Positions 34,801 through 46,271 of a stretch of DNA of 64,000 nt are shown here, one piece after another. Location: positions 359,915-423,914 of the forward strand of contig DF236954.1 in assembly GCA_000708835.1 (NCBI GenBank). Direction: 5' to 3'. The position numbers were made by a program, and so were the translations under genes. The DNA comes from Klebsormidium nitens. Lineage: Eukaryota > Streptophyta > Klebsormidiophyceae > Klebsormidiales > Klebsormidiaceae. Within the stretch, counting starts at the first letter, position 1. Every line of letters begins with the position of its first letter. Under the pieces are notes generated by a model. It saw only the letters and a list, made by a program, of their open reading frames with translations, made no database searches and was not told the DNA's origin.

Positions 34801-35332
34801 CAGGAGAGTAAACCGGATTGTCCCGACTGTTCTCCTTGGACAAAGGTGGTTCTGCGCTTAAGAGCCTTGTCACAGGATGCCGGGGACTAGGGCTAACTTC
34901 CGGTGAGCTACTCTCAAAGAACAAGGGATTTGAAGCCTGAGCCTCTTCAGCTATGAAGAGGGGGTTTGGCTTTCGAGTGTTTTTGCTGCTGAATATGTGG
35001 TTGCTTCCAAAGAGGGGAAGCAGATCTGACGCCTCCTGAACAGAGAGCTCTCGAGGAGTGCCTGCACCGCTGTCTGCTCCTATCCCAGATGGCCACTCTT
35101 TGCCGGTCCTCAGGGTTTCAGTTGGTAAAGGAACTTCAGCATCAACCTCAAATGACGTGTTACCATACGACACAAACGATCCTTGGGACAGACCCGATTG
35201 ATACCTCAGATTGCTCCCCTTTCGCTGCTTGCTCTGATTTTGTGAAGAGAGCAGAGGGGAACTGTCGGCTTCCTCTTCGTCTGCAATACTTTGTGTGGAA
35301 AAGGTCCGGAGGTTCTGCTCAGACCGGAACAT
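31804..35332 (-). CDS. Ser-rich protein with C-terminal membrane anchor, 673 aa, three exons
   Basis: Exons 35332-34156, 33705-33208 and 32150-31804 sum to 2022 nt with phases 1 and 1. The start is the first ATG of the frame. Nearly the whole protein is low-complexity and probably disordered: Ser/Pro/Glu/Arg-rich, with many RRSS, RKSS and KRPS-type phosphosite-like motifs. Two NPLF motifs (residues 123-126, 135-138) and one NPVY (172-175) resemble short linear motifs read by EH- or PTB-type adaptors. The last 22 residues form one hydrophobic helix (WSVALGVIVLVIVVVAVLA) ending at the stop codon, preceded by a basic patch (RKQKRFWEK), as in tail-anchored proteins with a cytosolic N-terminus. 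No catalytic domain seen; function unknown. An accessory role in trafficking is a guess. Confidence 0.75.
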
Positions 35333-36708
35333 GGCTCCACATTGCAGGCGGATGAACACGATTCAGGTCTTCTGCGTGAGGACTCTGGTGCCGCTCCAAA
35401 CCCCCTCCCTCACTTCTATCGCCTCCCAACATCCCAGCGGTAAAATTCACCTAAAAGATGCTGCTTCTAACAGTTGCACAGGGTATCAAATTTGTGCCAC
35501 TGGACAAATAGTGCAATGTCGACAATGCTGGCAAATCGCCTTCCCACCAACACTTTTTGCAAGCACCCTGGCCTTTGATCGTAATGCCGCTAGCTCCGCC
35601 TCAGAGCTGATTGCACAAGGTCAATCGCGACTCAGCAAAGACCACAAATCTTCTTCAGATTGAAAATTCCTTCAGGAGCGGCCCCCTTCATCACCTCAAA
35701 GAGTAAAACCAATGTGCGCCGCTAGCGGCCTACAAAGTGGCAGCTGCAGATCGTGTATGGTAGAGCGACTCCAATGCTTCTTTCAGAACAACCGTCCTGC
35801 AAGTAGAGTGAGGCATTCGAATATCTCACCAAGTGTCCATTTGGCCAGCCTTCTACACGGCCTTCTGGAGTTGACACAAAAGAGGAAACTTCTGGGACGT
35901 AAACCACGGCTGCAACCGCCGACTAATAGAGTTTGACTCCTCGGATTTTTGTGATCTTTGAATCTTGGTTACATGGAAGTTTAGCCGTCCGATGATATCG
36001 TTGCGGACCAGATTGTTCCACGGCTCGCGGCCGCGGCCCCGGGACCGGCCGGCTCTGCTTAAGTTACTTGGTTAAAGTTTTTCGAATCCTGCTCCGAGTA
36101 CATACAAGCAGAATTGGGTGACCTGGGTGCTAACCTACTCCTGGGTGCTACACAGCGCTGTATTAGCAGCACTGCATCATCGTATATGGCTGGCAGCAGC
36201 TACGTATATTTTTGTCTGACAGGACTTCTGGCACATGTCAACGTACAAACTTTTTACTTCGTTAGGCCGGCCAGTGACTTGAAGATGCTTCGATTGTTCA
36301 AGACAACTCCAGCTAGAAAGTATCACGCTCTAGAATGTAGCTCGTGAACAAGCAGCAAACATCGATGTTGCCAATAGTCACAGGCACTTCGTAATATTGA
36401 CGTTTTCAACTGCCGCGTGTGTTGTCGTGAAACTCATGCGTGGTGGATCAGCCATCATTCGGTCTAAACACCACCATGACAAAAACACCCCACTTTTTGC
36501 AGGCCATGCGCACGAATCCTTTGCTTATGACGCGCACAATATGTGAATAACACATCACGCGGAGCTCGCACACCTTTGAGTAAAAAACGTCACTAAGTAT
36601 GCACTTTTTGACTCCATTGCAGTGTTCAAGCAGTTCTATGTCCTTTGCTTAGTCAAGAACCGTGTTCCATTGCAATCTTATAAACATATAAGCCGAATAA
36701 GTCAAAGT
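35333..36708. other. Intergenic, 1.4 kb
   Basis: Lies between two minus-strand genes: the promoter side of the membrane-anchored protein gene and the 3' end of CFAP210. No exon, RNA gene or element recognised. Confidence 0.4.
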
Positions 36709-39700
36709 CTATAAGTCGACCGTCGCGGCCATAAGCTCTTCCCGCTTCTTGCTCAGCATGAGCGTCATCGGTTTGGTGCTCTTCCCCAGGGTCGCCCACT
36801 CGTTGACGCAAACGTCCGCATACTCCCGGAACGTCGCCTCGTCTTCGGACAGCGCCGCCATCGTTGCGTCGAACTCTTCCAAGTCTTGCATCCGCTCTTG
36901 TTCCCTTCGACGGGCCTTCTTGTCCTGTGAGTGAGACGCGCCTAGGCTAAGTATAACGTCGAATCAGGGAAGAAGGGAAGTGGGCGTATGGCAGTAAGCT
37001 CGTTGAGGAAAAGAAAGCTTAGCTTGACGTGGTGTCACATTCAAGGCATGGACGTAGAGGGCTTTGACCAGAAAAGTTACCGCTTCCGATCAGTAGATAT
37101 GACAGAGTTGACGAGGAATATACACCGTAGGCGAACTTCGGATGCGCGAGGATCTTTGGGTTACAGTCGCTCGGTCGTACAAGTGGTCTGTCCGCTGCAC
37201 CTTGGTAGTAAGGTCCAAGGAGGAAGTGCGTACGGTACCATCTGATCACGTACTGATGCGTGAATGCAAGGTATCCATAGCCAAACTCCAGTTTCATCAT
37301 CAACAAACAGTTGCTCTCCTCACGCACTTCGTAACACTTCGCAAGGTAGTCGCCTTTTTTCTTATGCCTATCGAGTCGCCCTGTAACACAGAACGGAAAG
37401 AAGGGAGAAAGGCCCACCATCTGCTTCTTGAGCGCGGCCTGCATGGCTCGCGCCTTGGCCAGCGCGTCCTGCTTCGTCTTCGCCTCTTCCGCCTTGATCT
37501 CCGCGTTCCGCCGCTTCCATTGGTCCACAAACTCCTTCTGCTCGCGGAACTCCGCCTCGCGCTGCTTGTGCTTGTTCCACAGCTGCAAGGAACGAGAAAA
37601 GCTGGTCACTTGAAACCTCGAAAATTCGGAAGTCGAGCGTGGTTTGCTCCCAGCTCTCACGCCACGCTTCTGGCTCTTTTCAATCTTCGTCCTTTCCAGA
37701 ACCAACGACCAAGCTTCCAAACAGTAGTATGGAACCAAAACCGGCCGCGAAAAGACACAGTCAGCGAAACAAGCCGCCTCGCTCATCTGCAGTCTCCGTC
37801 TCTTGTGGACTCCTTCTGCCTGACGCCCTTCTAGCCGTCGCCAATGGCCCTACTATCCCAAAAGTAGATCTCGACATCAGAGTCATGCAAGTCTTTCCTT
37901 CTCCGGACACGAACAGTCCTTTCCTCGCGCGCTGTCTTGGACTCTGTCAACCGCCTTTGCCTGGAGCTTTTAAAGCCGCCGCCAGAAGCTCTGCCATTAC
38001 AAAACTGATTCACGATATCATTACGATGCAAGTCTTTCCTCTCCCGGCCACAAAAAGTCCTTTTCTCACCTGCTGTTTCCGGCTCTTGTCGATCGCCTCC
38101 GCCTCGCGCGCGCGCCGCTCCGCCGCCTCCCTCTCCCGGTTGTCCTCGGCCTGTATCCGCGCCTCCTCCTGCTCCTTCAGCCGCGCCTCGTTCTTATCCT
38201 TGTAGTCTTGCAGCGCGCGCTCGCGCGCGGCGATCAAGCGCGCGCGGTGCGCGGCCTTCTTGGCCGTGCGCGCGTCCTCGGCCGCGCGGCGCTCGGCCAG
38301 CTGCTGCTGCTTCTGGAGGACGTACTCTGCGCGGGGAGATGAAATTCTGGTTAAGTCTACGGGTCAAATAAAAAGGCGAATGAATTGATGGATTGGGAAA
38401 GGGAAAAGTGGATCAGCAGCATTTCAGAACCTTGGTTGGGTAGAGATTTTGGTGTGTTAACAAAAATTGGTCTGATTCGAAACTTGCCGTTCAGCAGGAT
38501 TCAGGCTCTCTCTTCTGCCCAATGTCGACGAGGCGCTTGCTACGAGACGGAAGTCCTCAAAGTACTATCTCGCACTCCCAAGCTAGGTTCCAAAAGTGCA
38601 CTTTACTCATAGCTTATGCGTCCCGTTTCGCACATCTCCACCCCCTTACCCGCGTTCTGTCGCTCCTCCTGCCGCTCCCGCTCCCGCATGTCCTCCTTCC
38701 ACTTCTTCAGCGCGTCGTTCGCGGCCGCCGTCGCTAGGTTCGCGGCGACCGCCTGCTGCCGGCGCTCCTCCTCCTTTCGCCGCGCCTCCGCGGCGTCGGC
38801 CTCCGCGCGCGCGCGCAGGCGCGCGCCCTCCTCGCGGACGTCCGCGCGCTCCTTGAGAATGCGCGTCCGTAGCTCGTCCAACTGGAAATGGAGCCAGGAA
38901 ATTTTGTCGGACGGGCGCTTTTATCATGAGAGCGTCTTCTTCGACCTGATAGTGAATCAGAGTACGCAACTACGTTCAAGGGCCGTTTGGAGTTTTGGAC
39001 GGACCGGACAGAGAGCAGTCGCTCGAGGGTCTTGAGACTGGACATTTGTTTTGAAGCGAGTCGTAGGTCTCATTGATCTTCAAGATGCGGCAAAATCAAA
39101 AGGCAGCTATCTGAAACCATTAGGAGTCTATGTATGTCTCAGAGAACACTCAACAGGGTTCTCAATCTAAAAGCGGAACTTCTCGAAATGTCTTCTCACC
39201 TGGCTCCCTTGGATGGTCTTTTGCTCGAGCAGCTTCTTCTTCCGCTCTTCCGCTTTCTTCTTCTCCTCGTCTTCCGCTTTGGCCAGCGCCGCACGCTGCT
39301 GGTCTAAGAGAGCCTGGTCCGCCTTGGTGCGCAGCTGTTTGACGGTCTGCTTGTATGCGATCTGCGCTTCTCGCTCCTGCAGATTAATTCGCGTTTTGAG
39401 AATCTTCAAAAGGTGTTTTCAACGGACGTGGCTGAAATTGTACACTCTCTGCACAAGCCTTTGTTTCCGCGGGTTGAGAAGGGGGTTCTCGAATCAAACC
39501 CAATCTCAAGTCAAAAAAAGACAATTTATTGTATCACCATACTCTGCTGTTCAATTCTTTTTGAGAGTAGACGGGACTCGAATGTGGTAATTCCGAGTAC
39601 TCGCTTGTGCTACTGAGTAAGGCTCGACCTCAAACGGAGTAATGGCAGGTCTTTTCTAAAGAAAGACTTAAGCCTGCTCTGCAGAGGGCTTATTATTCCG

Positions 39701-41240
39701 AATTAGTGCCAAGGTGGCGAGACAAGCACGAGTACGATTGGTCTGTTGCCTTAGTCAAAGGCCAAAGTGGGGCTCGCCTGCAATATGTCGCTGAGCAGCA
39801 TCTTGCCGTGGAACGATTTCACCATGTCGTTCTCGTCGTGCAGCATTTTGTTGGCGCGCTCAATCTGCATCATGAAAGGGAATATGATAGACTATGAGTC
39901 GATATTAGCTGATGGAGATTAGCTTATGACTGGCACGAGATAGTCGAGACGTCTTGCTCAACTGGCCACACTATCGTGAATAAACTGAGTAGTCCAGTCA
40001 CGTTGTGCAGTGACTTGATCCGTCACGACGCTTCGAACATTCAGGCTTACATCAAGATTGAAAGCTGTTTCTCACCGTGCTCGGATGCTGTTATCTGCAC
40101 CGTTCAGATGCTGTGCTCTTGGGACATGTTTTCCAACGCAGCCAGACGAATCTATTAATCTTGCAAAGCAGACGCGAGCACTCATCCACTCGTGCTTCCG
40201 TGAGTCGAACAATTGACTGCATGCGTTTTCTCGAGCTCTGGAACACGGAGCGCTGGGAATATCTACCTCGGCATGTGCAAGTTTTCAGCATTTGATGCGG
40301 AACTTCGGCTACTGAACTTTGCCTTCTAAAACACTATTCTTGGGACGCCTACGTGTGGAGCTCCACATACGACATACTCGTCATATATTCCCCCAAAAGA
40401 AGACCCTTATGCTTGTTCACCTGCATCCTGCGCTGCTCTGCTCGGAACGCGGCCTCCTCTGCGTCCACCTTGCACCGCTCCGCCTCCTCTAGTTCTGCCT
40501 TCTCCCGCTTTGCCGCCTCCTTCTTTGCACGGAGCGCGTGGATTGTGTTCGGCCATTTCTTCGATCGCTCTATTGATGCGGCGTGTAGTGTGACCTTCTG
40601 CAGAAGTGAGAGTGGGGTCAGCGTGAGGTGAGTACGGGGGTCAAAGTTCAGGAAGGAGAGTTTTCGACCGTCTTTTCGTGCTCAAATACCAGTGCCCACA
40701 GCTCGTGCAATGAAACCGCATAGACTAAGTACTTAAAGTTCACTGCACACTTTGAGAAAGAAGTGAGACTGCTGTCTTTGTAACTGGTGCCGCTCCTCCT
40801 TAACCCTTTAAATTGTTCGAACCGTTGACCAGCCCAGTGGAGCATTATAGCAGCAAGTCATGTAGGGTGTCTCATACTCCTCTCAGGACAGGTTGGATAT
40901 TGGCAATTGAGCTGCTGGGCCACTGAACACAGCTCCAACGACTTGTTCATTACTCATTCAGTCCCCTGCAGTCACAGTCCAGCATTTGCTTGGCAAGTCG
41001 ACAGCTCTTCACTTTTCCGACAAAGAACGAAGCAAGCAAGCTTTATAACAAGCCTCGAATCTACCAGACTTCTGTTCGTTACCAAGACTCCTGCTTTTGT
41101 GTCTGTAGCAAGCCAGTAAGAAGTTCTGGCCCGCTCACGTCTAAGACGTTGCTCGTTTGCGGGGCCTCCTGCAGCGTGTTCCGAATGCGGTCCAAGTCGG
41201 AGGACTTGAGCAACGTGTAGGGCCCCTCCATCATCGTCAT
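36709..41240 (-). CDS. CFAP210: Flagellar doublet-microtubule inner protein CFAP210 (FAP210/CCDC173), 470 aa, eight exons
   Basis: Exons: 41240-41139, 40597-40421, 39864-39778, 39376-39200, 38881-38650, 38326-38070, 37582-37418, 36924-36709; all phases agree. The protein is one long charged coiled coil of the trichohyalin/plectin-homology type. Family landmarks in order are DLDRIRNTL near the N-terminus, KKWPNTIHALRAKKEAAKRE, VKSFHGKMLLSDILQ joined to EREAQIAYK, and near the C-terminus SEDEATFREYADVCVNEW. They match the order in animal CFAP210 (RIQ, W.NTI...R..K, REAQ..FK, AED..FQEYA). FAP210 lies in the lumen of axonemal doublet microtubules and stabilises them. The third intron starts with GC (CAG, then GCGAGC) rather than GT. 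Intron 6 contains tandem decayed copies of the exon 6 donor junction. Confidence 0.88.
37700..38110. repeat. Tandem repeat of about 141 bp spanning the exon 6 donor of CFAP210
   Basis: ATGCAAGTCTTTCCT starts one unit at 37885 and another at 38026; similarity runs about 90 bp, through the real exon 6/intron boundary at 38070 and into exon 6. In the intronic copy the donor (plus-strand TCTCACCTGCTG) has become CTCGCGCGCTG and is lost. A third, weaker copy lies at about 37740-37830 (CCGGCCGCGAAAAG, then CTCATCTGCAGTCTCCG). Confidence 0.65.
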
Positions 41241-42756
41241 CTTGGTTGCTGCTTCTTGCCCTCCTCAATCTAGTTCCCCTGCCAATAAACTCAATTGGCC
41301 ACCTTCTGCAGAGTTACCGGCACCTAGTTTCTTGAGCGGCCTCTCAAGAATAAAGACTGCTCTCCTTTCATGCACTCCGTTTCCTCATACCCTCTGTGAT
41401 GGCTTATCACTCCTCGAAGAGTCTACCTATTTGTGCACTGCAAAGTGGCTCGTGCAATGTTGTCAATTTCTTTGGCACTCCTGGCGAGCCTATAACTTGC
41501 CCTCTGTCGTCTCATAGCCTACTGAAACTGACTGAGGGTCGCCCCAGCAATTCAACATGACTCCTTCCCTAGACATTGCAGTGTCCGGTCAATCTTCTAC
41601 AAAGGGATCCGCTCTTCACGTTCTTCCTGCATGCCACAATTTGCACAGCTCTACTGTGGTCCCTTTGGCGCCAGATTGACAGAGTCAGAACCTATTGAGG
41701 TTGGCGTCCAGTTAGGAGTGCAATGCTGCATTTTCCAAAATTCAGATGGTCCCTCATGACGTTCGACAATTTGGGAGGAGCATGATGAACCGCACTTCGA
41801 ACTGCATTCATTTCTTGTCTAGTAGCACATATGTGCCAGCTTTCAGATTCTCTATTGCCGCATTGCGCCTTCGTCCAGCTTGAAATCAGAGAGATTCTCC
41901 CCGCATTTCGCAATTGAAAGCAACCACAAGAACAGTATGAAGACACGAAAGATAATTGTAAAAGTTCTACAGTCCCAGATTCTCAGGGAAGAACGGGGGA
42001 AAACCGCTGTCTGACTCGCGGGGCGTCGGTTGACATCGATGCCTCCTCTAGACATTCGAGCCGTCGATATCCATCCAACCGTCGCGTGCAAGATTCTCGA
42101 AGTCAGGATCGGTGCAGATCGACGGCTCGAAATTGTCTAAGAGATTCCACGCTGTTCTGTGCAACGTCATGGATTCTAGCTGCATAGGCGCTTGCTGACG
42201 CAATATCCAGCTTCACTTCTCAGAATCATGCAAGCTTTCGCAGGCTGAGGTTGCGCTGGATCATTCAAGCTAGAGGATTCTGACTTTGAGGAAGGGAAAA
42301 CATTGTCACTGCAGGAGGAGCGCTCGAGTCCCCTCCCTTTCTGCATTTCTGCTTGCATGTACAGTCGAGGAAAAAGTAGGAGAATATTATGAAAGTGACG
42401 TTGACAAGCGCCGTCACCAATCAGTCATTCACCTCAGGTGACCAGTGGTTGGAGCAAGCCGAAAAGCATAAGCATTCATTGTAGAAACTTGCTTAGAGTG
42501 GACAAGAATTGAGCACCATCTCTGCTGACGTGCAGCATTGCCATCTAAACAAGTGCATGTCGGTTTGCTGGGCTTGGGTTGAGCACCAGGTCATAGGTCT
42601 CAGGTCAAAGGTAGGCAGTAATTGGCAGCAAACCGCAATTCGCTTGGAGGTGGCGCCGTAGATTAGCACTTCCGCTTCCCTATCAGCTCACTTTGTCAAT
42701 GTCGTACTGGACTTTCCAATAAGGTTAAAGATTATATTCTTCCTGAGGCAGCAGCC
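41241..42756. other. Divergent intergenic region
   Basis: 1.5 kb between the ATGs of CFAP210 (minus) and the unknown gene at 42757 (plus). It must contain both promoters. No further ORF with coding character seen. Confidence 0.4.
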
Positions 42757-44984
42757 ATGGTCCTTTCGGAGGCCATTCTGATTAGCGCCTACTTCTTGGG
42801 GCTGCGAAGGGCCTATCGACTTGTTCTCAAGACTGAGCGGAAAGTACTCAGGAGGGTTCCTCGCATCCAGCAATTTGCAGAGAGGTGAACAGCTTTTCTT
42901 GGAAGCTGCATTGAGCTATATGTTTTCTCCTTCTGGACATCATCTGGTGTCACTCAATGCTTTCGTCATAAAATCAGCGACAGTAACAGATTTGTTCATT
43001 CTTGGTATCTTGACATTCCGGGAACAACAGCCAAAAATGTTACTTGTGACCACATCATTTGGAGCATTTCAGGTTGGTAGCAAACTTTTGACGTGTTGAT
43101 TATTTCAAACAGATTGTTTCAAACAGACGTGTTGATTGTTTCAAACAGAAAAGGTGACCAAAAACCACCACCAGTATTTTTCCTGCCTTAAAGGTGGTGT
43201 GAATTGATCTCTGAAACAACAATCTATAAAACTCAAGCGTCACTGTTTAGCACGCTCAGGACCTAAGGGAGTCTCAAGTTATGGATGTAATCGCCTTAGT
43301 TTGTCATAAACTTGTTTACTTAGATCCAGCTGCTCTTGCCAGTTTGGCTTCTTCGCAGCACTATGTTTGAACTCAACGGCGTTCCGCACAGTGGTCAAAC
43401 TGTTGATCTTGAAGGAGGACCTTCCAGTAGGAGCTTAACGTGACCCTTTGTTTGAGAGATCAGACATCTGCTCAACTATTAGACAAGGGAATCCTAATGA
43501 ATACCAATACTTTGTTATCGAACACGCGCACTGACCATCTAATGGAGATGATCAATTGGTCCCCTCTGCTCCAAAGTTAAATTGATGCCGGAAAGGCATT
43601 GAGTACTGATGAAAGCAAAGATATGGTACTGAGTCACACTGCATTCATTTGTTGTTGATTTGTCTCTGAATGTGGAACAATCGAAGAAGTCTCCTGGTCG
43701 GCAAGATTGTACCATGAAGCGAAAGATATAGGTATACAAGTCCTCCAAAATGGTCAGCTTGAAACATTCTCAACCGTACACCAGGAAAAATGCAAAGCCA
43801 CAACGGGGCAGGCATTCAACATAGGAGCATCAGTGTGTCTTCCAGTTGACACACGTTCTGTATGAGAAGCCGCCATGAGCATCAGCGTGCGCCAAATGGC
43901 TCATCATTGAAAGTACATCGACAAGGACTGAAGTGTCACTTCACTCTCACAGGAACACCAAGCATCAGCGGGATTGCTTAGTCATCAAGAAACAGATGCA
44001 CTAATTTCGAATCTGCCATCTCAAATTCACAGGAACATCAAGCACGTGTTCCGGTTGGCCCAGCGCGGCATCAAGGAGGTGGAGCAGCGCGACCTGGCGT
44101 TCGGCAAGTACCTCGGCGGCCTGGTCGACAAGATGCCGAGCTGGGACTTCTTCAAAGACAGGTCCATCACGCGCGGCGAAAAGTACCGGGCTCTGAAAGC
44201 GTCCCTGAGGGCCACGGTAGAGAGCCGCCGCGCACGCAGGGCTGCAGAATCAGGGGGAGCGAGCGCAGGGGAAGCGATGAAGATTGTGAGAGACCAGGAG
44301 AAGGCGAAGTGGGAGGGCCAGGCGCCGGGGCGGGTGATCGAGGAGAAGGTTCGGGAGGAGGGGGCGGTGGGGGAATGGCGAGGATTGCCAAACGAGGGGG
44401 CGAAAGTAGTCGCGTCCAGACGGGCAGGAGATGAGGATTCGTCCAAAATTTCGGATGCATCAAGGAAAGGGTCACCAAAGGGGTCATTGAGGGATAGAAC
44501 ATCGGCGGGAGAGACTCCGTGGGGCGAGCCTGCGAGGGGAGAAGTCGGAAAAGCGAGCCCGTCCGGCGTCTACGCTGCCCGAAAGTACCACTCTGCGAGA
44601 GGGCTTGACGTACTGAGTCAGGAGCGGTGGCCGGAGACAAGCGTACTCACGAGGGGCAGGGGGGCGGCAGATCGGTTTGTTCAAGATCAGGGGACAATGG
44701 AGGAGAGTATGCCTGCAGATGAGCGGCGAGGATCTTCTTCAGGGGCAAGGGCTTTCGGAGAGGGGCTTCTTCGAGCTGCCTTTGAAAGTAGTAAAGACGG
44801 TTCGGCGGGGGTCGTGGTGAGGGATGTGGTGAGCGCTGGTCAAGTAGAGGACACAAGCAGCAGTTCTGTGCTGACCGGCACTGGCTCGTGGAAGAGTGTG
44901 CGGTGTCAACGTGCGCTATCTCCTGGTTTTGAGCTGAAGAATTCCATCCGCAAAGCTAGGTCTCAATTCTCGAGTCAAACTTAG
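42757..44984 (+). CDS. Uncharacterised basic protein with N-terminal hydrophobic helix, 359 aa, two exons
   Basis: Exon 1 is 42757-42884 and exon 2 is 44033-44984; they join in phase 2 to give AERNIKHVFRLAQRG across the junction, total 1080 nt. The N-terminus MVLSEAILISAYFLGLRRAY is a hydrophobic helix ending in Arg/Tyr, followed by a strongly basic, helical stretch to about residue 125 (LAFGKYLGGLVDKMPSWDFF inside it). The remaining 230 residues are Gly/Ser/Glu/Arg-rich and probably disordered. The first 80 residues look like a conserved small domain; similar short uncharacterised proteins may exist in land plants, which I could not check. The intron is 1148 bp and carries a 17-bp echo of its own acceptor. 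Confidence 0.65.
43090..43149. repeat. Tandem TTGTTTCAAACAGA repeats
   Basis: ACGTGTTGATTATTTCAAAC and ACGTGTTGATTGTTTCAAAC (43091 and 43127) flank a half unit, ATTGTTTCAAACAG. Located in the intron of the gene starting at 42757. Confidence 0.8.
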
Positions 44985-46271
44985 CGAGGCAATCAGTTGG
45001 TGCAGATTGGCAGCAGCCTACTGCAGTAACGAGAACGAGAAGAACAATCGGCCGATATGCACGTAGGTGCTAAATCCAAAGCTGTACATTAGACACGACA
45101 CCACATGATCTGGATGTAATTCTTTTTCAAGTTTGGACATTGAGCGTACATGCAGCCAAAGCATGCAGTTCCTAGAGCAGGCGGACAGAAAGACGTTAAA
45201 TCTGAACAGGACAGGCCGCGATCGAGCATGCAAATCGTGAGGTCAAATCTTCGAGTCACTTGCGGCCTCCTTATTAAAGCGGCGCCGCCGCTGGCCTCGG
45301 GCTGGGCCGGGCCGGATATAGAAAGTCAACTGTGTGAGCCGGATGGGTTTGTTCAAGTATAGTCAACCGCGTATGATTACTTTGCATATGCAGGACTCAC
45401 ACATGTTGCAGGCTATCTCATTGCATGTACACTTCGAGGATCATGACAAGTCATGTCAGAAGTTTTATTTGAGCTTTGAGTTGATTGACGTACAATTAAG
45501 CAGGCTGCAGCAGCTAGGCATCGAAAACTTGCATGCACCAACACAAACCCTGTGCGACGCGCCGCATGACCGCTCTTACTAGTTGAATCATTGCACTTAG
45601 CGACTGATCGTCCACGACCAATATACATGGAGGATTCAGTATGAAATTGTCGGAATAACCGTTTAGTAATACCCGGCCATGCATGGCTCCTCAAATCAAG
45701 CCTGCGCGGCCGCCATGATCGAGAGAACAGTGGCCAGACCGCGAGTACTGAGCACTGAGAATCATGCCGCAGCTCATTCAGTACGTTTGCCGACATTTTG
45801 AGTCGGTTTGCTGGCAGGCCTATGCCTGGCCGCCGCTGCATGGCAGTTTCCAAAACCTAGTACGGTTAACTTCAAAGTCCAGGCGCCGCGGCCAATTCGC
45901 TCGGATCGGATACGCGGTTCAATGCGGACCACCTAGCACATTTCGTTGCGCGTGGCCATATTCAGATCCTCGGAATCAGAGTTGTATCATGGTTTTGTAC
46001 AAATACAAACGTACATTTGCTAATGAAAGTGGCGGGCCGCGGACTTGAAATGCCAACATGGACGTTCCCCCTCTGAAGAGAGCCCGTCAACCAAGTTCCT
46101 GGACCTGCGTCATTGAATTTAAAACTTCGTATTCCTGGCGGCTATCAGTGGGTGACGTTGCGAGAAGAAAGGACGCGTACGTGGCAAGCCGCTTGCTCGT
46201 CTCGGCTGCATCTTGTAGCACAGGGAATGCATGCAGGCAGTTGTGAACCATAAACTTGACCAATATTCATC
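44985..46271. other. Intergenic, between convergent genes
   Basis: 1.3 kb separating the 3' ends of the gene at 42757 and ARPC2. No coding exon, RNA gene or transposon end recognised. Confidence 0.45.

Noticed and set aside
40091-40345. Extra CFAP210 exon between exons 2 and 3
   Set aside because: Exons 2 and 3 join in phase 0 and match the family without a gap; nothing here has coding character.
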